Positions 17,479 to 26,718 of a stretch of 64,000 nt of DNA are shown in pieces. Both the position numbers and the translations under genes were made by a program. The notes beneath the pieces are model-generated. The model was given only the letters and a program-made list of their open reading frames with translations. It was not told the DNA's origin and ran no database searches. Source of the DNA: Paenibacillus alginolyticus DSM 5050 = NBRC 15375 (lineage in GTDB: Bacteria; Bacillota; Bacilli; Paenibacillales; NBRC-103111); NCBI RefSeq assembly GCF_000422905.1, contig NZ_AUGY01000038.1, positions 1 through 64,000 of the forward strand. The letters run 5' to 3'. Position 1 is the first letter of the stretch. The number at the start of each line of letters is the position of its first letter.

Positions 17479-18396
17479 ATGGGTGGTCGAGAATCAATTA
17501 TTTCAATGGATAATATTACATTAATCCTGACAGCAATGGTTATGGGAACGTTAGCTAGGATCTTAGTTTTAAAAGAGGACTATAGACAATATCCATCATA
17601 TCCAAATGGCTATATGATTCACATTTTTATTGGCTTCATTGCCTCCACGCTGGGGGCGGTGTTTGTGCCGGCGATTATGACGAGTAATTGGACAGCGGTC
17701 ACATTCTTGTCTTTAGCTATTCAACAGTTCCGGGATGTTAGAAAAACCGAACAGGAAAGCTTGAAAAATTTAGAAAATACTGAGTTTACACCTAGAGGAG
17801 ACGCGTATATCGATGGTATTGCTAAAACATTTGAATCTCGTAATTATATTGCATTAGTTGTCTCGATTTCTACGGCTGCTGCTATGCAGATTTACAAACC
17901 ACCAATGTTGATATTAGATGTTGGGCTTGGAGCAATCACGGGTTTTATCATTTTATTCCTCTTGAAGCGATTTTCTAAAGGTAAAAAAGTTGGGGATATC
18001 GCGATAATCAAAGTAGGCCAAATTGAAGTAAAAGAATCTGAATTGTTTGTCGATGGAATTTTTGTTAGCAATTTAGTTGGAACGGATAATGCGCAGAAGA
18101 TGCTTCTGGAAGAAGCATTTGCAGTAACGATTGAACCGAATGAAGATCATTATCGGATCACCTTAGACAATTTCGGGCAAAGAAAAGCCATTTTATTTGA
18201 AGCTACACGTACAATGGGTGTCAAACGATATCACTACACCCGTAAAGATTTTGAAAGTGGTAAGACGATCATTGTTATCGTCCCGCTTATCCGGGACATG
18301 AATAAGCTAATACAAGCAGTAAAAAAAACACCTTTGCTCGAATCAGTTAAGAAAAGTCATGCACTTATGGACACGAATGTAACGTCAGGGGAGTGA
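17479..18396 (+). CDS. YIEGIA-family membrane protein
   Basis: A 305-residue protein of the Bacillales YIEGIA family. The name-giving motif appears here as YIDGIA (about residue 113). Membrane helices occur at about 9-25, 48-75, 128-145 and 150-170, followed by a soluble C-terminal domain. GAGGAGG precedes the ATG. The gene pairs with the small capping subunit gene four bases downstream, the usual arrangement. The biological role of the pair is not known; it is often found in spore-formers. Confidence 0.88.
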   Translation: MGGRESIISMDNITLILTAMVMGTLARILVLKEDYRQYPSYPNGYMIHIFIGFIASTLGAVFVPAIMTSNWTAVTFLSLAIQQFRDVRKTEQESLKNLENTEFTPRGDAYIDGIAKTFESRNYIALVVSISTAAAMQIYKPPMLILDVGLGAITGFIILFLLKRFSKGKKVGDIAIIKVGQIEVKESELFVDGIFVSNLVGTDNAQKMLLEEAFAVTIEPNEDHYRITLDNFGQRKAILFEATRTMGVKRYHYTRKDFESGKTIIVIVPLIRDMNKLIQAVKKTPLLESVKKSHALMDTNVTSGE

Positions 18397-18400
18397 AAAT

Positions 18401-18607
18401 ATGGGTAGAGATAGTGCACAGAATGAAAAGAACAACATTATTGCGGCTGTAACTCTGGACCATCATAAAGTTTCTTGTGGTAATTCTTTTGTTGTAGAAG
18501 CTAAAAATGAGGACGAACAAAAACAAATTATGCTCGATATCGCTAAGGCCGTGAAAGGGGATGTAACTAAAACAAGCAACGGAATTTACCTGATTCTCAA
18601 AGGTTAA
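18401..18607 (+). CDS. Capping complex subunit for YIEGIA
   Basis: A 68-residue soluble protein immediately after the YIEGIA gene. It matches the small partner family by its length, the 'AAVTLDHHKVSCGN' start and the 'GIYLILKG' end. It is expected to form a complex with the C-terminal domain of the membrane protein. The close spacing implies one mRNA and matched amounts. Confidence 0.82.
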   Translation: MGRDSAQNEKNNIIAAVTLDHHKVSCGNSFVVEAKNEDEQKQIMLDIAKAVKGDVTKTSNGIYLILKG

Positions 18608-18685
18608 AATTAAAAAAGCTTTGACGCCACACGTTAAACAACAACCGCTAATTCTTACGTATGGATGAGCAAGAGAATGATTAAT

Positions 18686-18718
18686 AAACCAGTATCCTCA
18701 TAAAGAAGATACTGGTTT
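18686..18718 (-). terminator. Terminator of the copper-storage gene on the minus strand
   Basis: AAACCAGTATC and GATACTGGTTT form an 11-bp stem. It lies between two convergent transcription units and probably works in both directions. Confidence 0.75.
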
Positions 18719-18727
18719 ATTGTGCTA

Positions 18728-19069
18728 TTATGCCATTTTGCGGCATTCTTCAGCACATTCGCGGCAAATACGAGCACATTCTTGGCAATGAGTGTCTTTG
18801 AACATCTCACATTCTTTAGCGCAAGCATCACAAATAGTTGCACAGACTTGACAAAGCGCTTTGGCAAATTGACTATTTCGTGCCATATACTGCACAGCCT
18901 GAAAACAAATTTCTGCACAGTCATTTAATACTTTTATACAGTTCGTACGTTGTTGCACGTCTTGTTCTTGCAAGCAAGCTGCAAAACATTCTTCACACGC
19001 TTGAGCACATTTAACGCAAGCCTGAAGACAAGCTTCGAATGTTTTTGGTGCTGTTGATAACACTGTCAC
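18728..19069 (-). CDS. Four-helix-bundle copper-binding protein (Csp3-like), second copy
   Basis: About 113 residues from the GTG at 19069 (AGGAGG eight bases upstream; the GTG at 19078 overlaps that site). CxxxC and CxxC pairs recur on predicted helices (CLQAC, CVKC, CEEC, CAEIC, CQVC, CDAC, CQEC, CREC), the layout of cytosolic Csp copper-storage proteins. It shares the fold with the 1971-2309 protein, but the two differ clearly in sequence, so they are not a recent duplication. No signal peptide is present. Confidence 0.88.
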   Translation of the reverse strand: MTVLSTAPKTFEACLQACVKCAQACEECFAACLQEQDVQQRTNCIKVLNDCAEICFQAVQYMARNSQFAKALCQVCATICDACAKECEMFKDTHCQECARICRECAEECRKMA

Positions 19070-19327
19070 TATAATCACCTCCTTCTTGAACCTTTATATT
19101 GTTTCAAGAAGTATGGTGATTTATGCTTGCACTAACGTAATGCAGGAAAGAATTCTTTTTCGTTTTTAACCTCCATTTCCATAACTAAAACAACAGTTGA
19201 TGAACTGATGTTCCGACAGGGACGAATAGCCGACTTAGAGTAAGAAATACTGCCAATTCGATGGAATTTATGTTTAGCGTATATTTTCGTTAAAATGTTG
19301 GCGGGACCCCTATTATCTTAAATATTA

Positions 19328-20107
19328 CTATTGAACACTCTTAGCGAAATGACCGTTCGTATAGTCATACTCATTAAAGAGCCCTACGCTGCCATAAGGA
19401 ATGATAAGTTTATTATTATCCAACTCCACCTTTTGTTGAATCATTTCGGATAGCTCGAGTTTTAATGGATTAATTTTCGATACGTCGGAAACCGACGTAT
19501 ATGAGAATACCCACACATGGCCGGTCACCAGTCCATCGCCTGCGGTAAGTACGATCTCTGGGTTACCATCCCCATCAAAATCATGAAGCGTTGCGTGGAT
19601 ACTAAAACCATCATTTAAATCGCCATAAGGTTTAAATATGTCGGCACTGCTGCCGTTATCCAATTCCAATGGCCAGCCAAACTTATCTTCATTAAAGATT
19701 ACATTCATTTTTGTACCATTTGGATGATCACGCCCAATAACAACGGTTGCGCTTCGGTCTTTAAACTGTACTGATAAGTTTGCGTCTTCCTCCCCGTCTT
19801 TCCAAGCCACCGAGGCGTCACCATTATCCGCTGGTACAAATCCAGGATCGTTGATGCTTGCAGTACTCGATGCCTGGTCCCATCCAACTTTTTTTCCTAA
19901 TAGATCGGCCACATCACGTAAAGGGATATAGGTTGTACCGTTATATAGAATATTGTCACTTGCTACTTTTTTACCGTTCACCATTAGATTGACGTTGTTG
20001 AATAAAACTTCAATTGTACTTTTGTAGCCAGCAGCTAGAGCCGAGCCGCCAACTAAGAGTGAGGTTAAAACAAATCCGATTACCATTCCTTTGAGTTCTT
20101 TACGCAC
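19328..20107 (-). CDS. Secreted stalk-domain protein (copper amine oxidase N-terminal domain)
   Basis: A 259-residue protein with a signal peptide (1-26, 'VLTSLLVGGSALAAG') and one copper amine oxidase N-terminal-like stalk domain (about 34-85: 'VNGKKVASDNILYNGTTYIPLRDVADLLG'). The remaining region contains 'LHDFDGDGNPEIVLTAGDG', which resembles a VCBS/FG-GAP type calcium-binding loop. Such proteins are common and often surface-attached in Paenibacillus. There is no oxidase catalytic domain. AGGAAG precedes the ATG. A related but broken gene lies at 39915-41252. Confidence 0.82.
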   Translation of the reverse strand: MRKELKGMVIGFVLTSLLVGGSALAAGYKSTIEVLFNNVNLMVNGKKVASDNILYNGTTYIPLRDVADLLGKKVGWDQASSTASINDPGFVPADNGDASVAWKDGEEDANLSVQFKDRSATVVIGRDHPNGTKMNVIFNEDKFGWPLELDNGSSADIFKPYGDLNDGFSIHATLHDFDGDGNPEIVLTAGDGLVTGHVWVFSYTSVSDVSKINPLKLELSEMIQQKVELDNNKLIIPYGSVGLFNEYDYTNGHFAKSVQ

Positions 20108-20292
20108 GTGACTTCCTCCATTTGTCTATTTGAAATGTATATGTCTTGCTATATATCGGATTTAAATGCAATAAATTGAATGGTTGAACTCTTGTTCTTT
20201 GTTAGCTTACATTCAACATTCAAACGATGGGAATGAGAACCTGGATAGTTGAGCATGAAATACGCTCTCCCATATCTCCCATTGTTCGATTG

Positions 20293-20550
20293 TTAATTCT
20301 CCAACAATTTATAATCCAGAGGGTTCAACTGAAGCATATAAGTAGTTAGACGATATCCCTTCCTCGCCAAACCACATAGGACATGGATGATCCTTAATGA
20401 CATATGCGGCAATGCCAAATATACTTGCCGAAGTTGTTCCCATGTCGTCCCGATAAACTCATGGAAATTTAAACAATACACTCTATCTACAGAAACGATG
20501 CCTTTTTCGTTTGCTGCAAGCTCATTATTATCATAAAAGCAAATATCCAT
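20293..20550 (-). CDS. Hypothetical protein, 85 residues
   Basis: An 85-residue ORF with CGGAGAGCGG upstream of the ATG. The sequence is globular in character ('DICFYDNNELAANEKGIVSVDRVYCLNFHEF') with no membrane helix or known motif. It stands alone on the minus strand between the stalk-domain gene and the SOS operon. I do not recognise it; it may be a remnant. Confidence 0.45.
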   Translation of the reverse strand: MDICFYDNNELAANEKGIVSVDRVYCLNFHEFIGTTWEQLRQVYLALPHMSLRIIHVLCGLARKGYRLTTYMLQLNPLDYKLLEN

Positions 20551-20842
20551 TAACCGCTCTCCGTTTCAATGTTCTCCCGCTATTGATTCATAATTGACTC
20601 AAAATAATCCCCATTGGTTGATACCATTTAAATTCAACACATTGCTACGTTATCCTGCCCGTCCATGCATCCCTCGAACTGCACCACAGAGCATGAAAGT
20701 TAATTCGTTCTTTCATGGTAGTTGAGCGATCAGGACCACGTTTTAAACAACTCATTAATCATATTAAATAATTTTATTATAAACATAACAACTTTATTAG
20801 TTATATAACTGTTCGCATTTGTTCATTCCCATAAAATATCTC
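20551..20842. other. Intergenic region with no recognisable feature
   Basis: About 290 bases, A/T-rich toward its right end, lie before the SOS promoter. I see no ORF with a ribosome binding site and no clear hairpin. Confidence 0.5.
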
Positions 20843-20895
20843 TTGCATAAAGAATACGTGTTCGGTATATAATATTAAAACACAAACAAATGTTC
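20843..20895 (+). promoter_or_regulatory. SOS promoter with two LexA/DinR boxes
   Basis: TTGCAT (20843-20848) and TATAAT (20868-20873) with a 19-base spacer. GAATACGTGTTC (20852-20863) lies within the spacer and AAACAAATGTTC (20884-20895) lies downstream; each differs in one base from GAACN4GTTC. A near-identical promoter is at 31258-31309. Confidence 0.75.
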
Positions 20896-20913
20896 TTGTT
20901 TTGAGGTGATTAA

Positions 20914-21282
20914 ATGGGTGTCATTACAAATATTGAGACCGACGAGGATATTCAATTAATCAAAGAATTTACGCTGCTTCCTATTTTGCTCGATATGTTG
21001 GCGAGGGATTCGGAGGAGCTCAAGGTTCACAAAGATAAAATTGTATATGGTCATGTTCTGTTTTACTTAAAGGAAGTTGAGAATGCTATTTACCCTGAAT
21101 TGCAAAATATAAAAAGTGCCATGAAAAAGCGAGATATCAAAGTGCTGAATACATCGACCAATTCATTAGGTATTAACATTGAATATAAAGTTCGTGGTTA
21201 CATCCACCATTTCACGATGCTTCGAAGTTTGATTAAGGCTGAACTTATGACAACACTAATGAGAATGCGGAGGTCATTGTAA
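20914..21282 (+). CDS. SOS-operon protein of unknown function
   Basis: A 122-residue predicted mostly helical protein, first gene of the SOS operon. Its stop overlaps the start of the polymerase gene (TAATG), so both are translated together. The region 'MKKRDIKVLNTSTNSLGINIEYKVRGYIHHFTMLRSLIKAE' aligns by eye with the C-terminal half of the protein at 31358, which is controlled by the same kind of promoter. The family is unnamed to me. A role in lesion bypass or in controlling the polymerase is inferred from coupling only. Confidence 0.7.
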   Translation: MGVITNIETDEDIQLIKEFTLLPILLDMLARDSEELKVHKDKIVYGHVLFYLKEVENAIYPELQNIKSAMKKRDIKVLNTSTNSLGINIEYKVRGYIHHFTMLRSLIKAELMTTLMRMRRSL

Positions 21283-22559
21283 TGGTAAAGAGAGAAAAAA
21301 GTGATCGTACGATTTACCTCTCGGATTGCCAATCATTTTACGCAAGCGTCGAAAAGGCTTCTCATCCAGGTCTCGAAAATCTCCCTGTTGTAGTGGCCGG
21401 AGACCCGGCTAGAAGATCAGGTATTATTTTGGCGGCATGCCCAATCGCTAAAAGCTTTGGAATTAGTACCGCCCAACGTCTTGGTGAGGCACTTCAATTG
21501 TGTCCAGATGCGATTGTAATGCGGCCGCACATGCAGCGCTATATTGATGTATCACTTGCGATTACGGATATTTATAAAGAGTACACAGATCTAGTGGAAG
21601 TGTTTTCGATTGATGAGCAGTTTTTGGACGTGACAGGGTCGCTCAATCATTTTCGTTGTACTCCAGAAGAACTGGCAGTCATGATTCAAAAGAAGGTCGC
21701 GGCATCGATGAATATACGAGTTCGCGTTGGCATCGGTCCTACAAAAATCCTTGCTAAACAGGCAACGGACAATTTTGCCAAAAAGAACGCAAGTGGGATA
21801 TTTACACTAGGAAAAGAGGATGTTGAGAAAGTTCTGTGGCCACTAAGTGTTGATAAGATGTATGGTGTTGGGTCGCGCATGACGAGACATTTTGTCGCAC
21901 TTGGCATGACTACGATTGGTCATGTCGCGCGAACTCCATTGGCTGTCCTTAAGCGGAAGTTTAGGGCTCGGTTCGGTAAACAATCGGACATTCAAGCGGA
22001 GGTTATGTGGCGTACAGCTAACGGTCTCGACGATAGTCCAGTGACACCAGGAACGTTCAATGTAGCTCCTAAATCAATCGGTCACGGAATGACCTTGCCG
22101 CGGGATTATACGACGGCAGAAGAAGTGGATATTGTACTCTTGGAATTGACGGAAGAAGTTTGCCGCGATGCGCGTGCGAAGGGTTATTCGAGCGGAACCG
22201 TACATGTATTTTGTATGTGTTCGCCTTACGATGCACCTACCGGCTTTAGTCAGCAGCGCAAGATGCCTTTTACCACGAACAATACACTAAAAGTTTTCGG
22301 GTCAGTTCGCGAAATATTTCATCGCAATTGGAACGGCCATCCAGTGCGTAAAGTTGGTGTCACACTCGGATCACTTGAGGACGAGGAAATCACACAGTTG
22401 GATCTCTTTGAAGACGTAACAAAGCTACGCAAACTCGATAGCGTCTTGGATGGGATTAAAGACCGTTTTGGGAATACGGCAATTATTCGCGCTTCGAGTT
22501 TAATGAAAGCTGGCTTAGCAGCAGATAGAGCTGGCAAAATTGGAGGTCATTACAGATGA
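21282..22559 (+). CDS. Y-family DNA polymerase (UvrX/ImuB-like)
   Basis: A 425-residue translesion polymerase. The palm carries 'YLSDCQSFYASVEKA', in which D and Y replace the usual 'FFAyVDM DaFFaSVE' pattern but retain the first acidic residue, and 'VFSIDEQFLDVTG' with the second catalytic acids (SIDE). The helix-hairpin-helix region 'MYGVGSRMTRHFVALGMTTIGHVA' and the little-finger domain follow. Length and pattern match the UvrX/YqjW group of Bacillales rather than DinB. It is preceded by LexA boxes and followed by a YolD start that overlaps the stop (ATGA), the usual partner. Confidence 0.88.
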   Translation: MVKREKSDRTIYLSDCQSFYASVEKASHPGLENLPVVVAGDPARRSGIILAACPIAKSFGISTAQRLGEALQLCPDAIVMRPHMQRYIDVSLAITDIYKEYTDLVEVFSIDEQFLDVTGSLNHFRCTPEELAVMIQKKVAASMNIRVRVGIGPTKILAKQATDNFAKKNASGIFTLGKEDVEKVLWPLSVDKMYGVGSRMTRHFVALGMTTIGHVARTPLAVLKRKFRARFGKQSDIQAEVMWRTANGLDDSPVTPGTFNVAPKSIGHGMTLPRDYTTAEEVDIVLLELTEEVCRDARAKGYSSGTVHVFCMCSPYDAPTGFSQQRKMPFTTNNTLKVFGSVREIFHRNWNGHPVRKVGVTLGSLEDEEITQLDLFEDVTKLRKLDSVLDGIKDRFGNTAIIRASSLMKAGLAADRAGKIGGHYR

Positions 22560-22630
22560 GTAAGAAATTAGAATTGAATGGACTTTGGGAGTCTAGTCGG
22601 ATGATGCTTCCTGTATCTACGGGAATTTGA
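22556..22630 (+). pseudogene. N-terminal fragment of a YolD-like gene
   Basis: The frame starting at the ATG overlapping the polymerase stop reads 'MSKKLELNGLWESSRMMLP' and then diverges to 'VSTGI' and stops. The first 19 residues match the start of YolD-like proteins, including the copy at 31358. The rest (normally about 90 more residues) is missing. A C-terminal YolD piece lacking this start lies at 32069-32410, so the gene may have been split by inserted DNA. Confidence 0.72.
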
Positions 22631-22656
22631 GCATAATACAATATGAGCATAAATTA

Positions 22657-22687
22657 TAAAAAAAGCCAATCTATTTGGCTTTTTTTT
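22657..22687 (+). terminator. Terminator of the SOS operon
   Basis: AAAAGCCAA pairs with TTGGCTTTT and a run of Ts follows. Confidence 0.75.
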
Positions 22688-22800
22688 ATTTCCAGCAATC
22701 TCATATTGTTCATAAATGTCCCCTGCATTAACATGGCAATTAGCAACATATCCAATGGATGATTTCAAGCAATTTGAAGTGCATAATTAGGAGCTGAACT

Positions 22801-23530
22801 ATGGAAGGAAACTTGATAAATGTTCAATCCCCAAAGGTTTTGCCTATTAATCGTACAGATACTCGATTTGTTGTCCGAAGTGTGACGATAGACTTAGGGT
22901 TGTATCGGAACCGAAATATTTATCGCAAGCAGCATGCTGTGATTGCGGTTAAGAATTATCAAAACAATAAGGAGATCCTACACCCTCTCACTCAATTTAT
23001 TTTTTATCGGTGGAAGGGTAGATCCTATAACACCCAGAGATCCCATGCAAAAAATATAACAACGTATTTGAATTATGTATTGATTGAGAACAAACTTAAG
23101 TTTAAGATCAACTCGTTGTCGGAACTGAGATTGGAGCATGGTACTAATTTCTTAAATCATTTAACCTTGAAGGGAAGAACAAGAGATACCGTAAAATCTA
23201 CGGAACGGACCCTTACTGCTGATGTAATATTAGATTTTTTAATGTTAACAAGTCCCCCTATCCTAATACCTCCAAAGCATTGCATGTAAACTCCCAGAGC
23301 TATAGGATTGGCTACTTTAACTGCTAATTCTAAAAAAGGTAATATAAACTCCTCAGGTATCATATGTGCCACGCTACTTCCAGTTTTCTTGGAAGGATAT
23401 ATTACTCCATTAAATGGTGAGACAACATATTTCTTTCCTCTGTCGTAGTGCATCGGAGCCTTTTGAAATTGTTCTGCAGGAATATTAATTAAATCATTTG
23501 AAGAAAGGTATAAGTAGAACTCCTAAGAAA
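22801..23530 (+). pseudogene. Tyrosine recombinase broken by an internal inversion
   Basis: The plus frame from 22801 encodes an N-terminal SAM-like core-binding domain ('THPLTQFIFYRWKGRSYNTQRSHAKNI'-type pattern) up to 'KSTERTL'. After about 23217 the coherent frame lies on the minus strand (23522 to about 23225): it reads 'EFYLYLSSNDLINIPAEQF', then 'KKYVVSPFNGVIYPSK', then 'CFGGIRIGGLVNIKKSNI', which contains the catalytic Arg region. Turning this roughly 305-base segment around would restore a continuous integrase. The C-terminal HxxR and Tyr part is absent. It is therefore an inactivated integrase, with inversion endpoints near 23217 and 23522. Confidence 0.65.
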
Positions 23531-23796
23531 CATCATCAAAATTAAATTACCTATATACGTTTCAGTAAAGAGTAATCTATCCGGGAGTTGTCTTTGAATC
23601 CCTGTTGCTATGAGAGCCTAATCCATTTTTTTCGCTCTTCCGCGTGGTTCTCTTGAATCACTTCGCTTGACGTGGCTTCAGGTTGTGATGCGAACGACCC
23701 CACTCCTTTATGTCAAATATACAGAAGCAAAGTAATGTCAAACAGCGCACACCGTTCAATTGGTGTGCGCTGTTTAAAGTATGGATAAAAATCATT
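23531..23796. other. Intergenic region with a short coding remnant
   Basis: On the minus strand 23703-23608 reads 31 residues ending 'EVIQENHAEERKKWIRLS', and the same frame continues past the stop as 'QQGFKDNSRIDYSLLKRI'. This looks like the scar of an older gene that I cannot name. A short hairpin (GCGCACACC and GGTGTGCGC, about 23745-23771) lies before the operator of the next gene. Confidence 0.4.
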
Positions 23797-23825
23797 TTGA
23801 CGTATCCCCCCTAGGGGGATATAAT
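23797..23825 (+). promoter_or_regulatory. Promoter with CsoR-like operator for the CDF exporter
   Basis: TTGACG (23797-23802) and TATAAT (23820-23825) have a 17-base spacer, and the palindrome TATCCCCC-CTA-GGGGGATA (23803-23821) fills it. Bound repressor would block RNA polymerase directly. The CsoR-like protein at 27698-28021 is the likely regulator. Confidence 0.8.
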
Positions 23826-23874
23826 TGGGGATATATTTTTCTTATATTACCCGAGGTTAGAGGAGGCATTATTA

Positions 23875-25248
23875 ATGGGAGCTGGACATTCTCATGGGGA
23901 TCATGGGCATTCTCATGTCGGCGTAGACTCAAGCATTGTAAAAAACAAAGAAGCAACTAGAGTACTGATGATTTCACTGGTGGCGATGTTGATTACAGCA
24001 ATTTTTCAAGCCATCATCGTAGCTGTTTCTGGAAGTGTCGCTCTTCTAGCGGATACGATTCATAATTTTGGAGATGCGTTAACATCAATTCCCTTATGGA
24101 TTGCTTTTGTATTAAGCCGCAGACTACCTACGAAGCGCTTTACGTATGGATTAAATCGAAGTGAAGATTTAGCCGGTCTTTTAATTATTATTGTTATTGC
24201 GATTAGCGCGATAGTGGCTGGATATGAATCTATACAACGTTTATTCAATGGCTCTTCTGTAACAAATCTTTGGGCTGTCGCAATTGCATCTATTATTGGA
24301 TTTTTAGGTAATGAATTGGTGGCTATCTACCGAATCAGGATGGGTAAAAAAATGGGAAGCGCGGCTCTCGTAGCTGATGGACATCATGCACGTGTAGATG
24401 GCATTACCTCTCTAGCTGTATTAATTGGAGTGATTGGAACATGGCTAGGATATCCTATTGTAGACCCTATTGTTGGACTAGGTATCACGATCACTATTAT
24501 TTTTATCGTTAAAGATTCTGTGAAAACGATCTTCTCGCGCCTACTAGACGGGATGGAACCGAAGACCATCGATCTAATTACTGCCTCAGTCGAAGATGTA
24601 AAAGGTGTCGTCAGCGTTACCGAAGTAAAAGCACGTTGGTTTGGGCATGAAATCACGGCAGATATCAGCATCGCTGTAGAATCTGATATGTCGATTACAG
24701 AAGGACATGATATTGCCAAAGATGTCATTGATCGTTTACAGCACGATGTGGAGCATATAGGGATCATTCATGTTCATATCGATCCAGAAGAAGAGCCTGG
24801 CGCAGACTTTCACTCTCATGGACATGTGTCAACATACCCTTTTGAGTGGGCAGGTATTTATGAACTTTCCACCGGCGATTATGAATATACACTTGATGCA
24901 GGACCAGATCCTGCTATGCTCATTTCTTTCCTACCTTTGTCCGAATCTACGCAAGATGTCTTCGAAGTGGCAAAGCTAGATGCAATCAGGGTTTTTAAGG
25001 GCACTTCGCAACCATTAGCAAGTGGTAGCATACTTCAACCAAGCTATGATCACACTCAGTTACTACTGGATGGGGATGTAACTTTTGTGGTGCGTATCAC
25101 CAAGCCAGGTTCTTACGCATTATTCACTGAGCATCATCCTGACGAATTTGCTGCGGTATTGCGTCATAACGGATCGACCATTTCTGTATCTCTAGAAGAA
25201 GCCTTTCCCTCAGCACATGCACATGAGCATGGACATTCACATGGCTGA
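23875..25248 (+). CDS. Cation diffusion facilitator with extra C-terminal domain
   Basis: A 457-residue CDF metal exporter. The N-terminus is His-rich (GHSHGDHGHSH). Membrane helices span about 25-220 and include the two metal-site motifs 'ADTIHNFGDAL' (HxxxD) and 'ADGHHARVDG' (HHxxxD). A cytosolic ferredoxin-like dimer domain follows (about 225-300). About 150 further residues form a beta-rich region ('VTFVVRITKPGSYALFTEHHPDEF') ending in 'HAHEHGHSHG', not part of ordinary CDF proteins of about 300 residues. Ni, Co or Zn export is likely. It is controlled by a G-tract operator and overlaps a small His-rich ORF. Confidence 0.85.
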   Translation: MGAGHSHGDHGHSHVGVDSSIVKNKEATRVLMISLVAMLITAIFQAIIVAVSGSVALLADTIHNFGDALTSIPLWIAFVLSRRLPTKRFTYGLNRSEDLAGLLIIIVIAISAIVAGYESIQRLFNGSSVTNLWAVAIASIIGFLGNELVAIYRIRMGKKMGSAALVADGHHARVDGITSLAVLIGVIGTWLGYPIVDPIVGLGITITIIFIVKDSVKTIFSRLLDGMEPKTIDLITASVEDVKGVVSVTEVKARWFGHEITADISIAVESDMSITEGHDIAKDVIDRLQHDVEHIGIIHVHIDPEEEPGADFHSHGHVSTYPFEWAGIYELSTGDYEYTLDAGPDPAMLISFLPLSESTQDVFEVAKLDAIRVFKGTSQPLASGSILQPSYDHTQLLLDGDVTFVVRITKPGSYALFTEHHPDEFAAVLRHNGSTISVSLEEAFPSAHAHEHGHSHG

Positions 25249-25312
25249 TTCCCATAAACACGGACACGTTCATGCTAATATTCATTATTTCGGATTGAGG
25301 AGGTGCGGCTAA
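25241..25312 (+). CDS. Possible 23-residue His-rich peptide
   Basis: A short ORF whose ATG overlaps the CDF stop (ATGGCTGA) and whose TAA overlaps the MATE start (TAATG). It encodes MADSHKHGHVHANIHYFGLR plus RCG: five His spaced like a metal-binding peptide. The ribosome binding site of the MATE gene lies inside it. It could be a real coupled metal-binding peptide or only a translation bridge. Confidence 0.4.
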   Translation: MADSHKHGHVHANIHYFGLRRCG

Positions 25313-26676
25313 TGTCAAAAGCGATTCCTATCGGAGACACAAGTCGGAGAAATAAAATTAATGTCATCCTAGCTCTGGCCGTACCGGCTATGATTGAAAA
25401 TTTTCTGCAAACCGTTGTCGGTTTTGTGGATACGTTATTTGTATCCAAGATCGGTTTAAATGAAGTCGCTGCAGTCGGTGTGACAAATGCCATTATTGCA
25501 GTGTATATTGCGGTATTCATGGCAATGGGGGTAGGCACATCCTCCATGATTGCCCGCAGCGTGGGTGCTGGTGAAATAGAAAAAGCTAAAGCGATTGCGC
25601 GGCAATCAACGTTAATCTCTGCGATTTTAGGATTAATCTTCGGTGTTGTAACCTTATTTTTTGCAGAACCTTTATTACGTCTTATGGGTGCCGAGCCAAG
25701 AGTGTTGGCGGACGGGGTCATCTATTTCCGTATTGTGGCAGTCCCTTCCCTCTTTTTATCCCTCATGACCGTTTTTGGTAGTATCTTGCGCGCCGCAGGT
25801 GACACTAAAACTCCAATGAAAATAGGCGTTTGGGTAAACCTGATTCACATAGGTTTGGACTATATATTAATTTTTGGCCTGGGTGGATGGGCTGGATGGG
25901 GGATCGCTGGAGCTGCATGGGCAACGGCGATTGTCCGAGTTATTGGATCCGTTGCTTTGTTTCTCTATATCCGTAAATCGAAGCTTTCTTTTTCTCTTCG
26001 CAGAGGGTCTTCAAACGAATTTATTTTGCCGCTATTAAAGCTTTCGGGACCAGCAGCTGCCGAAAGATTAATTATGAGATTTGGTCAAGTATTGTATTTT
26101 GGCTTAATTGTACGGCTTGGTACAGACGTGTACGCGGCACATGTTCTTGCAGGAAATATTGAAATCTTTTCTTATATGCCAGGATATGGATTAGCTATAG
26201 CAGCCACCACACTAGTCGGCCAGCATTTAGGGGCAAATCGAAAGCAAGATGCTTACCAATACGGCCTACTAACAACATGGATTGCAGTTGTTTTCATGGC
26301 TTTCGTCGGTGTCCTCTTGTTCTTCTTTTCACCGTTGGCAGCCGGTTGGTTTACAGGTGATAAAGACGTAATTGGAATGGTAACAACTGCGCTTCGCATT
26401 GATGCATTCGCTCAACCGTTTTTGGCGATTGGTCTGGTCATCGCTGGTGCTCTACAAGGGGCAGGAGATACTAAAAGCCCAATGTATAGTACAGCGATTG
26501 GCATGTGGCTAATCCGTGTTCTTGGGGTTTATGTGTTGTGCATCTATTTAGGAATGGGAATCGCTGGGGTTTGGTTGTCAATTGCCATTGATCTTCTAAT
26601 TCGAGCTATCTTCTTACTTTTCCGCTTTAAAAGGTATATGGGATCCAATCGTGTGAATCAAACCCATATTTCATAA
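25312..26676 (+). CDS. MATE-family efflux transporter
   Basis: About 454 residues with twelve membrane helices in two related halves, e.g. 'NVILALAVPAMIENFLQTVVGFVDTLFVSKIGL' at the start of helix 1-2 and 'GDTKTPMKIG' and 'GAGDTKSPMYS' as the matching loop motifs of the two halves. This is the MATE/DinF/NorM type that exports organic cations or drugs in exchange for Na+ or H+. The start at 25312 has GAGGAGGTG upstream. It is co-transcribed with the CDF gene, so it belongs to the same metal-controlled operon, although metal transport by MATE proteins is not established. Confidence 0.88.
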   Translation: MSKAIPIGDTSRRNKINVILALAVPAMIENFLQTVVGFVDTLFVSKIGLNEVAAVGVTNAIIAVYIAVFMAMGVGTSSMIARSVGAGEIEKAKAIARQSTLISAILGLIFGVVTLFFAEPLLRLMGAEPRVLADGVIYFRIVAVPSLFLSLMTVFGSILRAAGDTKTPMKIGVWVNLIHIGLDYILIFGLGGWAGWGIAGAAWATAIVRVIGSVALFLYIRKSKLSFSLRRGSSNEFILPLLKLSGPAAAERLIMRFGQVLYFGLIVRLGTDVYAAHVLAGNIEIFSYMPGYGLAIAATTLVGQHLGANRKQDAYQYGLLTTWIAVVFMAFVGVLLFFFSPLAAGWFTGDKDVIGMVTTALRIDAFAQPFLAIGLVIAGALQGAGDTKSPMYSTAIGMWLIRVLGVYVLCIYLGMGIAGVWLSIAIDLLIRAIFLLFRFKRYMGSNRVNQTHIS

Positions 26677-26718
26677 AGTTGAAAAATCACAACCCTCGAA
26701 CAATATAGGAGGACACGA